DNA of 64,000 bases from Capsulimonas corticalis (GCF_003574315.2 NZ_AP025739.1:2480001-2544000), one strand, 5' to 3'. Numbered from the stretch's first letter, positions 42,145 through 51,254 are shown. The notes: generated from the letters alone by a model not told the origin. Numbers and translations are program-made.

Positions 42145-43545
42145 TTGAATGTTCTAATAGCGGAAGATGACGGTGTATCGGCGATGGTGCTGCGCAAAGC
42201 CCTGGAGAAGCGCGAGCACTACGTCGCGCACGCCGAGGATGGCGAACAGGCCTGGCGGCTTCTCCGGGAGCAGCCGTTTGATCTCGTGATCTCCGACTGG
42301 ATGATGCCGGCGATGGACGGGCTGGAGCTCTGCCGGCGAATCCGTCAGAGGGACGCGTCCGAATACACCTACGTTCTGATGCTGACGGCCAAGGGACTGC
42401 GGGAGGATCGTCTGGAGGGGCTAGGGGCCGGCGCCGACGACTTCCTGATCAAGCCCCTGGACCACGCCGAGCTTGGCGCGCGTCTCAACACCGCCGAACG
42501 TGTCCTGAAAATGCAGTCCGACTTGCAGCTGCGCACTCAGGAGACAAAAGAAGCGCTTCAGATGCAGGAGGCGGCGAATTGGCGTTTCGCGGAACTGTAT
42601 ATGGGGCTGCCCGTGGCCTGTATCGCTTTTGATATCCATGGCCGGATCCGCGAGTGGAATCGCGCCAGTGAAGTCCTGTTTGGCGCGTCGGCGGGACAGA
42701 TGTTCGAGCGCCCCGTGTGGGAGGCGTTGCACACCGCCGATTGCTGGGACGACCAGGAGGCGCTGGTGCGCGGTATCGTCGCCGGCGACTGCGTGGAGAA
42801 CGATGAGTGGATCTTTCGCCACCCCGAGCACGGCGACAGGTATCTGACACGCCGCCTCTTCCCGCTGCGCAGTATCGGCGGCGAGATCGTGGGGGGAATC
42901 GGGATCCATCAGGATATTACGCAGCGCAAGCATGCGGAGCGTCAAGTGGAAGAGCAGATGCAGCGCATCCACGTCTACGCCACGGAGCTGGAAACCCGCA
43001 CGGCGTTGCTGGAGGCGGCGAACGCGCGGCTCCAGGCGCTGGCGACGACGGACGGGTTGACGGGCATCTACAACCATCGCGCCTTTCAGGAGCGATTGAC
43101 GGTCGAAGTGCAGCGCGCCCATCGTTATAACACCGAGCTGTCGCTGGTGCTTCTGGACGTCGACCACTTCAAAAGCTATAACGACACCTTCGGCCATCCG
43201 GCCGGTGATCGGGTTCTGGCGCGCGTCGCCGGCTCGCTGATGGGATCGGTGCGCGTCATGGACTTTGTCGCCCGTTACGGCGGCGAGGAGTTCGCGGTGA
43301 TCCTGCCCGAGACCGGCGGCATGGGCGCGCGCCTGGCCGCGGAGCGCTTCCGCGCCGCGCTCACCGCGCAGCCATGGCCGAAGCGCCCCGTAACCGCCAG
43401 CTACGGCGTCGGAAGACTCCAGCCCGGCATGGACGCCGCCGAGCTCATCGCTTCCGCCGACAGGGCGCTCTATGGAGCGAAAAAAGCGGGCCGAGACTGT
43501 GTCGTCGTGTTCGGTGAAGAGACCGCCGGAGCCGCGAGCGAGTAG
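42145..43545 (+). CDS. Response regulator with PAS and GGDEF domains
   Basis: This 466-residue protein makes the second messenger cyclic di-GMP in response to a partner histidine kinase. A receiver domain is at 1-120, with Asp in ISDWMMPAMDGLEL and Lys in LIKPLD. A PAS domain follows (ACIAFDIHGRIREWNRASEVLFG...GIHQDITQRKHAE), then a coiled linker and the GGDEF domain (LQALATTDGLTGIYNHRAFQERL, LDVDHFKSYNDTFGHPAGD, ARYGGEEF). The inhibitory RxxD site (RVMD) five residues ahead of GGEEF is intact, so product feedback is expected. The start is TTG with GGAG ten bases ahead. The kinase is not encoded nearby. Confidence 0.93.
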   Translation: MNVLIAEDDGVSAMVLRKALEKREHYVAHAEDGEQAWRLLREQPFDLVISDWMMPAMDGLELCRRIRQRDASEYTYVLMLTAKGLREDRLEGLGAGADDFLIKPLDHAELGARLNTAERVLKMQSDLQLRTQETKEALQMQEAANWRFAELYMGLPVACIAFDIHGRIREWNRASEVLFGASAGQMFERPVWEALHTADCWDDQEALVRGIVAGDCVENDEWIFRHPEHGDRYLTRRLFPLRSIGGEIVGGIGIHQDITQRKHAERQVEEQMQRIHVYATELETRTALLEAANARLQALATTDGLTGIYNHRAFQERLTVEVQRAHRYNTELSLVLLDVDHFKSYNDTFGHPAGDRVLARVAGSLMGSVRVMDFVARYGGEEFAVILPETGGMGARLAAERFRAALTAQPWPKRPVTASYGVGRLQPGMDAAELIASADRALYGAKKAGRDCVVVFGEETAGAASE

Positions 43546-43557
43546 CCCGCGGCGGCG

Positions 43558-44625
43558 TTATTTCAAATTCGATTGCAGGATCGCCAGCCGCCACGGGATC
43601 TGTCCGTAATCCTTCGCGTATCCCTCGGCGTCGACGCCCTGGATCAGCATGCGCAGGCCCAGCGGATCAACCTCCAGATGCTGGTCGATTCCGTCTCGGA
43701 ACAGCTCGCCGTGGCTGATGCTTTCCGTCCATTGACCGGCGGGCTGGGCGACATTATTCTGCGACGCAAAGGGTTTGTCCCATGTCGCCGCCACCGGCGT
43801 CCACTCCCCGTCCAGCGTTTTGGCCGAATAGGCTTTGTAATATCGTTTCCCCGGGCCGAGCGCCTCAATCACGGTAAGGTACTGGTCCGTCCCCTTGACC
43901 TTATACGTGTGGCCCGCCTCGAAGATATCCCCTTTGATCGTCAGCACAGGCTCGCTCCAGCCGCGCGGGAAGTCCGCGAGCCTGGTTTGCGCCCGGTACA
44001 TCTCGCCATTGTCGCGGGTGAAGAAGAGATACGCATTGGCGTCGTCGCAGATGATCCAGAAGTCGATCCAGGAGCCGGCGAACTTCACGGCGGCGGCGCT
44101 CGCCGAATCGTAGAGCGGTTCGGGTTTGGTCCATCCGCGCCAATTGCCCACATCGCTGTTCGTGGACAGCGCCGGAACGCGATTGGCGTCAACCTTGGAG
44201 CCGGGCGAATATTGATAAAGGAGACACCATTTCTTCTGCGGCGCGAAGTAGAACACTTCGGGGGCGCAGAAGTAATCGTCCGTGATCGGCAGCAGGCGGC
44301 GTTCGCCGGCGCCGACATCGCTCCAGTCCTTGAAGGTCAGATATTCGATCTGCTGCGGCCGGTTCTTGCCGCGCACCGTGCAGAACACATGCCACCGGCC
44401 TTTTGCCCAAACAAACGACGGGTCCTTGATGGAGTAGAAGTGATCGCCGCCCTGATCCAGCGGTCCCGCCAGCGGCTCGGTCGCGGTCCACGAAAGATCG
44501 CCCGCCATGAGCTTTTGGATCGCCCGATCGCGCGCCTCGGGATCGGCGCTCGCCCGCCGCGCGCCTGCGATTGTCAGCGCCAGCGCGGCGCCCAGTCCCG
44601 CGGCTATCCATGGTGAAAATTTCAC
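43558..44625 (-). CDS. Secreted GH62-like alpha-L-arabinofuranosidase
   Basis: A GTG at 44625 preceded by AGGAGAGG gives 355 residues with a signal peptide (KFSPWIAAGLGAALALTIAGARRASA). The five-bladed propeller of family GH62 is indicated by SIKDPSFVWAKGRWHVFCT (Asp near residue 67), FCAPEVFYFAPQKKWCLLYQY, WIDFWIICDDANAYLFFT and DIFEAGHTYKVKGTDQYLTVIEALG (with the Glu). It would release arabinose from arabinoxylan outside the cell. Length fits the family. Confidence 0.85.
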   Translation of the reverse strand: MKFSPWIAAGLGAALALTIAGARRASADPEARDRAIQKLMAGDLSWTATEPLAGPLDQGGDHFYSIKDPSFVWAKGRWHVFCTVRGKNRPQQIEYLTFKDWSDVGAGERRLLPITDDYFCAPEVFYFAPQKKWCLLYQYSPGSKVDANRVPALSTNSDVGNWRGWTKPEPLYDSASAAAVKFAGSWIDFWIICDDANAYLFFTRDNGEMYRAQTRLADFPRGWSEPVLTIKGDIFEAGHTYKVKGTDQYLTVIEALGPGKRYYKAYSAKTLDGEWTPVAATWDKPFASQNNVAQPAGQWTESISHGELFRDGIDQHLEVDPLGLRMLIQGVDAEGYAKDYGQIPWRLAILQSNLK

Positions 44626-44799
44626 ATCCCTCTCCTGTTCCCCATCGAAACGATGACCCGCCGACAATTACGTCGCCCTCCATTTGTATTCCTGCCGCGA
44701 AGTCGTTCCCCGAAAAACAAATTTTCCGTGGCGGTCTGTCTCGCCGCTGAGATCGGACGTGCAGGAAGTCATGAGAACGGCGGCGAACGGGAGGTTATG

Positions 44800-45609
44800 A
44801 TGAAACTTGGCGTAACCACTCTGGGATGTCCGAATTGGACCATGGATGAAATCCTGACAAATGTGAAGGCGTACGGCTACGACGGCGTGGAGCTGCGCGG
44901 GATCGGGCCGGACCTGGACCTGACGAAATCTCCGCACTTTGCGACGGACGCCGAGACCGCGCGGACCCGGCGGCGCTTCGCCGACGCGGGCCTCGAAATC
45001 TCGGCGCTCGATTCCTCGGTCGTTCTGGCGCAGGCCGAATCTGCCCAGCGCGACGCCGCCTTGCAGCATGGCCGCGAGACCATCGATCTGGCCGCTCGCC
45101 TCGGCGTTCCATACGTGCGCGTCTTCGGCGGCGGCGACGCTATGCGCCACGATGACGCCGAAGACCTCGTCGCCGCCGGCCTCGCCGAGCTTGGCGAATA
45201 CGCTCTGGGCACAGGCGCGGACATCTCCGTCCTGCTCGAAACCCACGACGCCTTCAGCACCGGCGCCCAGGTCGCCGCCGCCGTCGCGCGCGCCGCTCAC
45301 CCCCGCGCCGCCGCCCTCTGGGACCTGCACCACCCCGCGCGCCACGGCGAAGCCCCCGCCGAATCCTACCACGCCCTCGCGCCCTACACCCGCTCCACCC
45401 ATGTGAAAGACAGCATCGCCGGCGGAACCTACTGCCTGTGCGGCGACGGCGATATCCCCCTGCGCGAAATGATCGCCCTGCTGCGCGCCGGCGGCTACGA
45501 CGGATATGTGACATTGGAGTGGGAGAAGCGCTGGATCCCGGAGCTGCTGGAGCCCGAAGTGGCGTTTCCGCAGTACGCGAAGGTGCTGCGGGAGTGGCTG
45601 GGGGAGTAA
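44800..45609 (+). CDS. Sugar-phosphate isomerase/epimerase (AP-endonuclease-2 TIM barrel)
   Basis: The second of two adjacent ATGs (44800, five bases after GGGAGG) gives 269 residues. The TIM barrel (MKLGVTTLGCPNWTMDEILTNVKAYGYDGVELRGIG) carries metal ligands in VLLETHDAFSTGAQV (Glu), ALWDLHHPARHGEAP (Asp, His) and YVTLEWEKRW (Glu), plus RSTHVKDSIAGG. Such enzymes isomerise sugars or related polyols, sometimes inositol-derived. The gene is followed directly by the DUF559 element, whose left end begins at the stop codon. Confidence 0.88.
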   Translation: MKLGVTTLGCPNWTMDEILTNVKAYGYDGVELRGIGPDLDLTKSPHFATDAETARTRRRFADAGLEISALDSSVVLAQAESAQRDAALQHGRETIDLAARLGVPYVRVFGGGDAMRHDDAEDLVAAGLAELGEYALGTGADISVLLETHDAFSTGAQVAAAVARAAHPRAAALWDLHHPARHGEAPAESYHALAPYTRSTHVKDSIAGGTYCLCGDGDIPLREMIALLRAGGYDGYVTLEWEKRWIPELLEPEVAFPQYAKVLREWLGE

Positions 45610-46290
45610 TCCCTATTCCCCCACTCGCTTAGGCTCGTCTCCCCTTTTTCCCAACAAGCTGCTTCGCAGGGTAAAAGGGGTGCTGATAACTACCGTCCAT
45701 TCACTCGTCACAAGGCCGTGAGGATGATTAGGCTTATTGGAGTTCGTTAGTTTTGTGAAGGGTTTGTATGAATCCAGAAGATCCTCGAATTGCTCGTGGG
45801 GAGCATGCATTAGTAAAGCGTGAGTTGGCGCGAGAATTTCGACGTGATCCGACGCCGACGGAGCGAAAGCTCTGGATGCATTTGCGTGGCAGCCGTCTTC
45901 AGGGCCTGCACTTTCGTCAGCAGCAGGTCATTGACGGCTTCATTGTAGACTTCTTCTGCCATTCTGCAAATCTTGTGGTGGAAGTTGACGGAGGCGTGCA
46001 TCTGAACCAGCAAGAATACGATCAAGAGCGAGACGCCGTCCTCGTTGCTCGCGGTCTCCATATCCTGCGGGTTCCTGCGTCTGACGTAGAAAGCCGCATC
46101 TACGACGTTCTCACCAGAATCAAACAGGCGGCTGCGCAGATGCTACCCAGTCCCCAAACCGAATCATAACCTAATTTCCTCACGGCTCGTGACGAGTGAA
46201 TGGACGGCAGTGATCAGCACCCCTTTTACTCTGCGAAGCAGCTTGTTGGGAAAAAGGGGAAAGCGCTTTAGCGCCGGGGGAATAGGGACT
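45605..46290. mobile_element. DUF559 nuclease element with long terminal inverted repeats
   Basis: Inverted repeats of about 120 bp (45605-45732 and 46170-46290) bracket a single DUF559 gene. They match over almost the full length, sharing for example CCCAACAAGCTGCTTCGCAG and GTAAAAGGGGTGCTGAT, with a few mismatches. The left end sits on the isomerase stop codon and the right end on the stop codon of the convergent phosphatase gene. The outer end (CCCTATTCCCCCGGCGCT on the right) is shared with the non-coding inverted repeat in the trp operon. No target duplication is seen. A mobile or selfish unit is the simplest explanation. Confidence 0.7.
45768..46169 (+). CDS. DUF559 endonuclease-like protein
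   Basis: This 133-residue protein is of the DUF559 type, related to very-short-patch-repair nucleases (PD-(D/E)xK fold). Visible features are FRRDPTPTERKLWMHLRG at the start, then FIVDFFCHSANLVVEVDGGVH (near residues 58-78) with Asp, Glu and Asp at the likely active site, YDQERDAVLVARGLHILRVPASDV and a short C-terminal helix. Enzyme activity has not been shown for most members. GAAGGG precedes the ATG. Its stop is directly followed by the right inverted repeat, and nothing else is enclosed between the repeats. Confidence 0.88.
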   Translation: MNPEDPRIARGEHALVKRELAREFRRDPTPTERKLWMHLRGSRLQGLHFRQQQVIDGFIVDFFCHSANLVVEVDGGVHLNQQEYDQERDAVLVARGLHILRVPASDVESRIYDVLTRIKQAAAQMLPSPQTES

Positions 46291-46981
46291 ACCGCCGCAT
46301 CTTCGTAAACCACCCGGGCGAGAATGACGCCGGGCGCGCTGAGTATGTGGTCTCACCCGGAAGGGCGATAGCGCTGAGGAAGCCGCCCATGCCGCAGCCG
46401 GTGTCGATCCCGATGTAGCCTTTGGTCAGGGCGTGCGTGACTTTGGGCATCGGCGTGTGTCCGCGAATGACGGTCTGCGTCCAAACGCGTCTTTCGACTC
46501 CGGTCACGCGCTCCCAGCGCCAGCGCGTGGGAACCTGCCGCTCTAAAGGCTGGGCCAAATCCCATCCGGCGTGGGTGAAGATGTAATCGTCAGTGATGTA
46601 AAACGGCAGCGTCCAGCTCTCCGCTTGAAAGTAGAAACGGGCGTGCGATTCCGGGAGGGATGTGGGATCACCGGGCCGGATCGGGTATCCCGCCGCCTCA
46701 TAGGAATCCAAAGTCGTTTGGCCGCCCATGCCGGTCATCACGCTCATGTCCCCCGACTCCAGAAAGAACATCATCGCTTCTTCGTGGTTGCCCTGGAGGC
46801 AGATCTTGCGGCAGCGGTCGAATTGAAGGACTTGTTCGACGCAGTCGAAGGGGTTTCGGCCCTGACGGTTGATCAGGTCGCCGAGGAAGATCACAAGGTC
46901 GGTGGGCTGGAGGGGGAGTTTGGCGAGAAGAGTTCGGAGGGCGTCGGATTCGCCGTGGACGTCGCCGATGGCGTAGATCAT
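46289..46981 (-). CDS. Serine/threonine-type metallophosphoesterase
   Basis: The ATG at 46981 gives 230 residues beginning MIYAIGDVHGESDALRTLL. It has the calcineurin-type metal motifs GDVHG, FLGDLINRQGRNP (in place of GDxVDRG), LQGNHEEAM, FTHAGWDL and VIRGHTPMP. The family dephosphorylates proteins or diadenosine polyphosphates (PrpA/ApaH class) in the cytoplasm. The upstream ATG at 46999 lies inside a palindromic element and is less likely. Its stop is the insertion point of the DUF559 element. Confidence 0.9.
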   Translation of the reverse strand: MIYAIGDVHGESDALRTLLAKLPLQPTDLVIFLGDLINRQGRNPFDCVEQVLQFDRCRKICLQGNHEEAMMFFLESGDMSVMTGMGGQTTLDSYEAAGYPIRPGDPTSLPESHARFYFQAESWTLPFYITDDYIFTHAGWDLAQPLERQVPTRWRWERVTGVERRVWTQTVIRGHTPMPKVTHALTKGYIGIDTGCGMGGFLSAIALPGETTYSARPASFSPGWFTKMRR

Positions 46982-46990
46982 GGGGTAGGA

Positions 46991-47140
46991 GGCCCTCATC
47001 CCCCGGCCCCTTCTCCCAATTCTGGGAGAAGGGGAGCAAGAGTTTTGTTTTTGTTAGGATCAAAAATCCTAAGCTGAAATCTCAATGTAATCCGACTCCC
47101 CCTCTCCCAGAATTGGGAGAGGGGGCTGGGGGTGAGGGCC
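46991..47140. repeat. Palindromic element of nested hairpins
   Basis: Arms 46991-47037 and 47095-47140 are inverted copies (GGCCCTCATCCCCCGGCCCC against GGGGCTGGGGGTGAGGGCC). Each arm also contains its own hairpin (CTTCTCCCAATTCTGGGAGAAG). Such GC-rich repeats are abundant in several bacterial phyla. It occupies the space between the phosphatase start and the aldolase stop. The CCCTCCC/GGGAG pattern is similar to the shorter palindrome at 5504 and to the arms at 2.6 kb. Confidence 0.75.
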
Positions 47141-47146
47141 GCGTTC

Positions 47147-48106
47147 TTACTTCTTGCTCAGAGCCAGTTCGCGGACGCTGTCCAGTTGGCCGGCGGAGCC
47201 GAGGGCTTCGGAGCGGCTGACGATGAACTTGGCGTACTCGGGGATGAAGATCTTGCCCGAGCTGCGAAGGTCGAAGTCTTCGGGCTTCGCCAGGAAGAAC
47301 TCGCGCAGAACGCGGGTCCAGACGAGGCGGCCGTCGGTGTCGATGTTGACCTTGCAGACGCCCAGCTTCGCGGCGGGCAGGTACTGCTTGATGTCGACGC
47401 CCTTGGCGCCTTCCTTCAGCTTACCGCCGGCGGCGTTGATGCGCGCGACTTCGTCTTCCGGGACCGAGCTGGAGCCGTGCATGACGAGCGGGACGCCGGG
47501 GAGCTGCTTCTGGATCTCGCCGACCACGTCGAAGTGGATGCCCTGGCCGCCGGTGAACTTGTAGGCGCCGTGCGAGGTGCCGATGGCGCAGGCCAGGCTG
47601 TCGCAGCCGGTCTGCTCGACGAAGATCTTCGCTTCGTCGGGATCGGTCAGGTGCGCGTTCTTCTCATCGACCTGGATGTCTTCCTCGACGCCGCCCAGCT
47701 GGCCGAGCTCGGCCTCGACGCTGATGCCCTTGGCGTGGGCGCGCTCGACGACGCGCTTGGTGATGGCGACGTTCTCTTCGAACGGATCGTGGGACGCGTC
47801 GATCATGACCGAGGAGTAGAACCCGCTGTCGATACAGTCGTAACAGGTCTGCTCATCGCCATGGTCGAGGTGGACCGCGAAGACGGCTTCCGGGAAGATC
47901 TCGTCGCAGGCCCGGATGATGCCTTCGAGCATTCGCTTGTCGGTATAAGCGCGGGCGCCTTTCGAGATCTGAATGATGAAGGGGGACTTGGCGTCGATGT
48001 TGCCCTTGAAAAGGCCCATCGCCTGTTCCGCATTGTTGATGTTGTAGGCGCCGACGGCATACTTCCCATACGCATGCTCGAAAAGCAGCTTCGTGGTGAC
48101 GATCAT
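47147..48106 (-). CDS. fba: Class II fructose-bisphosphate aldolase
   Basis: The enzyme interconverts fructose 1,6-bisphosphate and two triose phosphates in glycolysis and gluconeogenesis. The 319-residue TIM barrel has zinc ligands in AVHLDHGDEQ (His, near residue 84), EAELGQLGGVEED, AIGTSHGAYKF (His) and VMHGSSSVPEDEV (His). The start MIVTTKLLFEHAYGKYAVGAYNINNAEQ is typical. This is the clearest housekeeping gene of the right half. No ribosome-site oddity was seen. Confidence 0.95.
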   Translation of the reverse strand: MIVTTKLLFEHAYGKYAVGAYNINNAEQAMGLFKGNIDAKSPFIIQISKGARAYTDKRMLEGIIRACDEIFPEAVFAVHLDHGDEQTCYDCIDSGFYSSVMIDASHDPFEENVAITKRVVERAHAKGISVEAELGQLGGVEEDIQVDEKNAHLTDPDEAKIFVEQTGCDSLACAIGTSHGAYKFTGGQGIHFDVVGEIQKQLPGVPLVMHGSSSVPEDEVARINAAGGKLKEGAKGVDIKQYLPAAKLGVCKVNIDTDGRLVWTRVLREFFLAKPEDFDLRSSGKIFIPEYAKFIVSRSEALGSAGQLDSVRELALSKK

Positions 48107-48301
48107 TTTCCCGATATCTCCTCATAGACGGCCGCAAAACGGCGCGTGTGAAATGCAGTAATTCGCCCAAGATTATACCTCAAGGTCGCCAGGATTGCGG
48201 TGTTGTCGGACGCATTGCGCTTCATCCCAGGGAATCCGGGGGATTCTTCTTTCTCCCCCGCCGACGTATCGCCCGCGGCGAATCCGGGTACACTTCCCAT
48301 C

Positions 48302-48928
48302 ATGTCCACCATCGCTTTGCCCAAAGCCGCGCACGGCGCGCGGCCGCTGCCTCGGGAATTTTATCTGGAGCCGACCCTCACCGTCGCCCGCCGTCTTCTG
48401 GGACAGATCGTCGTTCGGACGCTGCCCACGGGAGAGCGTCTTTCCGGAATCATCGTCGAAACCGAAGGGTATTTGGTGGGCGATCCGGCCTGTCATTCGT
48501 ATCGCGGCAAGACGCCGCGCAATGCGAGCATGTTTGGGCCGCCAGGGCATGCGTATGTGTATCTTTCCTACGGGATGCACCAGATGCTCAACCTTGTCTG
48601 CCAGGATGAGGGCGTGGCCGAGGCGGTGCTGGTGCGGGCGCTGGAGCCTCTGGAGGGCGTCGAGACAATGCGCTCGCTGCGCGGCGGAATCACGAACAGC
48701 ATTCAGCTGACCAATGGTCCCGGCAAGCTGGCGGCCGCGATCGCGCTCACGCGTCAGGAAGACGACGGCGTGGATGTGACCGATCCCAAGAGCCGCTTGC
48801 AAATCATCCCCGGACAGATCGTTCCCGATTCCGAGATCGTGGACTCCAAGCGCATTGGCATTACGCAGGGCGCCGATCTGCCGTGGCGCTACTACCTACG
48901 CGGCAACGCGTATGTCTCGCGGAAGTAG
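48302..48928 (+). CDS. mpg: DNA-3-methyladenine glycosylase (AAG/MPG type)
   Basis: Removes alkylated or deaminated purines in base-excision repair. The ATG at 48302 gives 208 residues. AAG motifs are FYLEPTLTVARRLLGQIVVRT, IVETEGYLVGDPACHSYRGKTPRNASMFG (catalytic Glu and His) and HAYVYLSYGMHQMLNLVCQDEGVAEAVLVRALEP. GPGKLAAAIAL and DSKRIGITQGADLPWRYYLRGN end it. The enzyme is monofunctional and cytoplasmic. The DUF92 gene begins 8 bases after the stop, so they are co-transcribed. Confidence 0.95.
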   Translation: MSTIALPKAAHGARPLPREFYLEPTLTVARRLLGQIVVRTLPTGERLSGIIVETEGYLVGDPACHSYRGKTPRNASMFGPPGHAYVYLSYGMHQMLNLVCQDEGVAEAVLVRALEPLEGVETMRSLRGGITNSIQLTNGPGKLAAAIALTRQEDDGVDVTDPKSRLQIIPGQIVPDSEIVDSKRIGITQGADLPWRYYLRGNAYVSRK

Positions 48929-48936
48929 GCGGCGCG

Positions 48937-49695
48937 ATGAACGCCCTGATGCTGGCGGCGGTCCCCGCCGCCGCCCTTGTCGCGGGTCTGGCTTACAAAG
49001 CGCGTGCGCTGACGGTTTCCGGCGCGGCGGCGGCGACCGTGGTGGGAGCGGCGGCGTTCGGTCTCGGCGGCGGCCTCGGCGCGGGGGCGCTGCTCGTCTT
49101 TTTCGTGACTTCCAGCGCGCTCAGCCGCTGGCGGCGGCGTGAAAAGGAAGCGCTGCAATTTGAGAAAGGCGGCCGGCGCGACGCGGGGCAAGTCCTGGCG
49201 AACGGCGGCGTCGCCGCCGCGGCGCTTCTGATCGGCCTGATTGTCCCCGGCGGGGCTCACGGGGCGAACCTGGCCTTTCTCGCCGCGCTCGCCGCCGCCA
49301 ACGCCGACACGTGGGCGACGGAGATCGGCGCCGCGATAGGCGGAACTCCCGTTTCCCTGCGTGATTTTCGTCCCGCGCCCCCCGGAACGTCCGGCGCCGT
49401 CAGCGCGGCGGGAACGCTGGCGGCTCTCGCCGGAGCGCTGCTGCCCGCCCTCTTCGCTCCGACTCGCGACATTCTCCTCGTCACGCTGGCCGGATTCGCC
49501 GGCTCCCTGATCGACACCCTCCTTGGCGCAACCCTCCAGGCCCAGTGGCGCGACCCGCAAAACCCCGCGCGATGGACCGAACGCCGCCCCGGCGCCGCCG
49601 CGCCGGACCGGGGGCTGCTTGCCGTCAACAACGACTGGGTGAACTTCCTCTGCACGCTCGCCGCCGCCCTCATCGCCATTCTTTTCGCCCGCTAG
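48937..49695 (+). CDS. DUF92 family membrane protein
   Basis: The 252-residue integral membrane protein has six or seven hydrophobic segments. GADTWATEIG-like motif NADTWATEIGAAIGG (near residue 121) and ARWTERRPGAAAPDRGLLAVNNDWVNFLCTL identify the DUF92/TMEM19 family. Plant relatives (VTE6) phosphorylate phytyl phosphate, so a lipid kinase role is possible. The gene is immediately downstream of the glycosylase gene. The 434-base interval after it (49696-50129) contains only the promoter of the next gene. Confidence 0.88.
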   Translation: MNALMLAAVPAAALVAGLAYKARALTVSGAAAATVVGAAAFGLGGGLGAGALLVFFVTSSALSRWRRREKEALQFEKGGRRDAGQVLANGGVAAAALLIGLIVPGGAHGANLAFLAALAAANADTWATEIGAAIGGTPVSLRDFRPAPPGTSGAVSAAGTLAALAGALLPALFAPTRDILLVTLAGFAGSLIDTLLGATLQAQWRDPQNPARWTERRPGAAAPDRGLLAVNNDWVNFLCTLAAALIAILFAR

Positions 49696-50014
49696 CCTAA
49701 TGATATCCAGGAACCACCGAGTTTGGAATTGTCCCATATGTGATTCTTGTACAATTCGAATCAAGAGAGTGCAATTAACAATCTCTGGTTTCAAGCCTCT
49801 CTGACTCTCTCTCCATTATTCTCAAAGGAATGTTCCAAACGACGCGATTGCACTGTACAAAACTTAATCAAAACTTAACATTTCGACGGATCAGGAGCGG
49901 CTTTGGGATGCTATAATTAATCGTTCTTCGGAGCGGAAACACACACGGCGCTCACAATGGAATTTAAAGGAAGCCTGAATATCGAACGATTGAATAAATA
50001 TTTATATTGATGGA

Positions 50015-50043
50015 TTGTCGAAATAGAAATTGCATGTTATAAT
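50015..50043 (+). promoter_or_regulatory. Promoter of DUF1559 gene B
   Basis: TTGTCG (50015-50020), a 17-base spacer and TATAAT (50038-50043) lie about 87 bases upstream of the pilin ATG at 50130, in an AT-rich stretch. A second TATAAT at 49912 has no good partner. Confidence 0.6.
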
Positions 50044-50129
50044 GGCGTTAGATTTCCGTAATCGTTTACGGGAATCATGCTCGTCACTTTGTTTGTAGAT
50101 CATTTCTGTATTAAAAAAGGAGCAGTACC

Positions 50130-51026
50130 ATGGCCCGCCGAATCAATCGCCCTAACGGCTTTACCCTTATTGAACTGCTTGTCGTCATCGCCATTATAGC
50201 GATTCTCGCAGCAATACTCTTTCCCGTCTTTGCAAAGGCGCGTGAGAAGGCCCGTCAGACCGCCTGTTCGAGCAACCTGCGCCAAATTGGCCTGGCGATG
50301 ATGCAGTACGTGCAGGATTCCGATGAGACCTTCCCGACATCGTGGGCCAAGGGCTGGGTCGGCGACGCCAATTTCTTCGTGCAGCCGTACATGAAAAACA
50401 CGCAGGTTCTGATCTGCCCGTCCCGCCAGATCTCCGTCCAGGCCGCCGACGCCGTTTGCGGCCCGTCCGCCGGCGACTCCTACGGCACTTACTACATGCT
50501 TCCCGGCCAGCGCGATAATCCGGTCGGCTCCCCTTATCTGTGGGGCTACGGATTCAACATGGGAATTCAGTGGACCGACGGCACCGGCTTGTTCGATGAC
50601 GGCTCGACCACCGCTCCGAACGGCGGCTCGCAGGTTCCGGTCACGATCGGCGGCGTGACGATCATGGCGGATGTTCGCAGCAACCCGAAGCTTGGCAAGA
50701 CGCTGGCGTCGGTCGCCGCGCCGTCGTCGATGTTCATGGAGGCGGATACGAATGAACTGCCTTTGATGAGCATGACTCTCGACGCGATGCGCACCACCAA
50801 CGACGATCCGGCCAGCAAGTGCGAAACGCTGCTCCGCTCCGGCTCGCCGCACCACACCGGCGGCAACGACTTCCTTTATGTCGACGGTCACGTCAAGTAC
50901 CTCAAGTACACGGGACAGAAGACCAACTACGGCGGCCAGCCCGGCTCCGTGGCGAACCTCTGCCAGTACTTCCGTGATTACGACGGCGGCAACAACCCCG
51001 GCAACTGCCAGACCAACGGTTTCTAA
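50130..51026 (+). CDS. DUF1559 type IV-pilin-like protein B
   Basis: The 298-residue product begins [18 protein letters not shown] with the full prepilin helix, then [60 protein letters not shown] near the end is the DUF1559 signature (H-x9-DG). The middle contains several Cys that are not in the other copies, e.g. LICPSR and ADAVCGPS. A clear ribosome site (AAAGGAG) precedes the ATG. It has its own promoter and terminator, so it is a single-gene unit. Its exact place on the cell surface is not known. Confidence 0.92.
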   Translation: MARRINRPNGFTLIELLVVIAIIAILAAILFPVFAKAREKARQTACSSNLRQIGLAMMQYVQDSDETFPTSWAKGWVGDANFFVQPYMKNTQVLICPSRQISVQAADAVCGPSAGDSYGTYYMLPGQRDNPVGSPYLWGYGFNMGIQWTDGTGLFDDGSTTAPNGGSQVPVTIGGVTIMADVRSNPKLGKTLASVAAPSSMFMEADTNELPLMSMTLDAMRTTNDDPASKCETLLRSGSPHHTGGNDFLYVDGHVKYLKYTGQKTNYGGQPGSVANLCQYFRDYDGGNNPGNCQTNGF

Positions 51027-51053
51027 AAAACCGCCATATAAAAAGCAATCGCC

Positions 51054-51084
51054 AAGCGGAGAGGATCTGATCCTCTCCGCTTTT
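51054..51084 (+). terminator. Intrinsic terminator of DUF1559 gene B
   Basis: AAGCGGAGAGGA and TCCTCTCCGCTT form a 12-bp stem with a short loop, followed by TTTTG. It lies 28 bases beyond the stop codon. Confidence 0.85.
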
Positions 51085-51254
51085 GCGCCGTATGCCGCGC
51101 TTCGAATGTTAACTCCCGATTAAGTTTTCGCAAAATACGAGCGTTCCAAAGAATCCTGTTGACTTGCTCGCCTGCCGTCGGTAGACTCAATAGCTGACGA
51201 CGGCCGCACTCATAACAACCGACGGGCTCGACCCCTCTGCGGGAGGCGATCTCC

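Noticed and set aside
49912-49917. TATAAT box as the promoter of DUF1559 gene B
   Set aside because: No acceptable -35 element lies 16-18 bases upstream; the pair at 50015/50038 is better and nearer to the gene.
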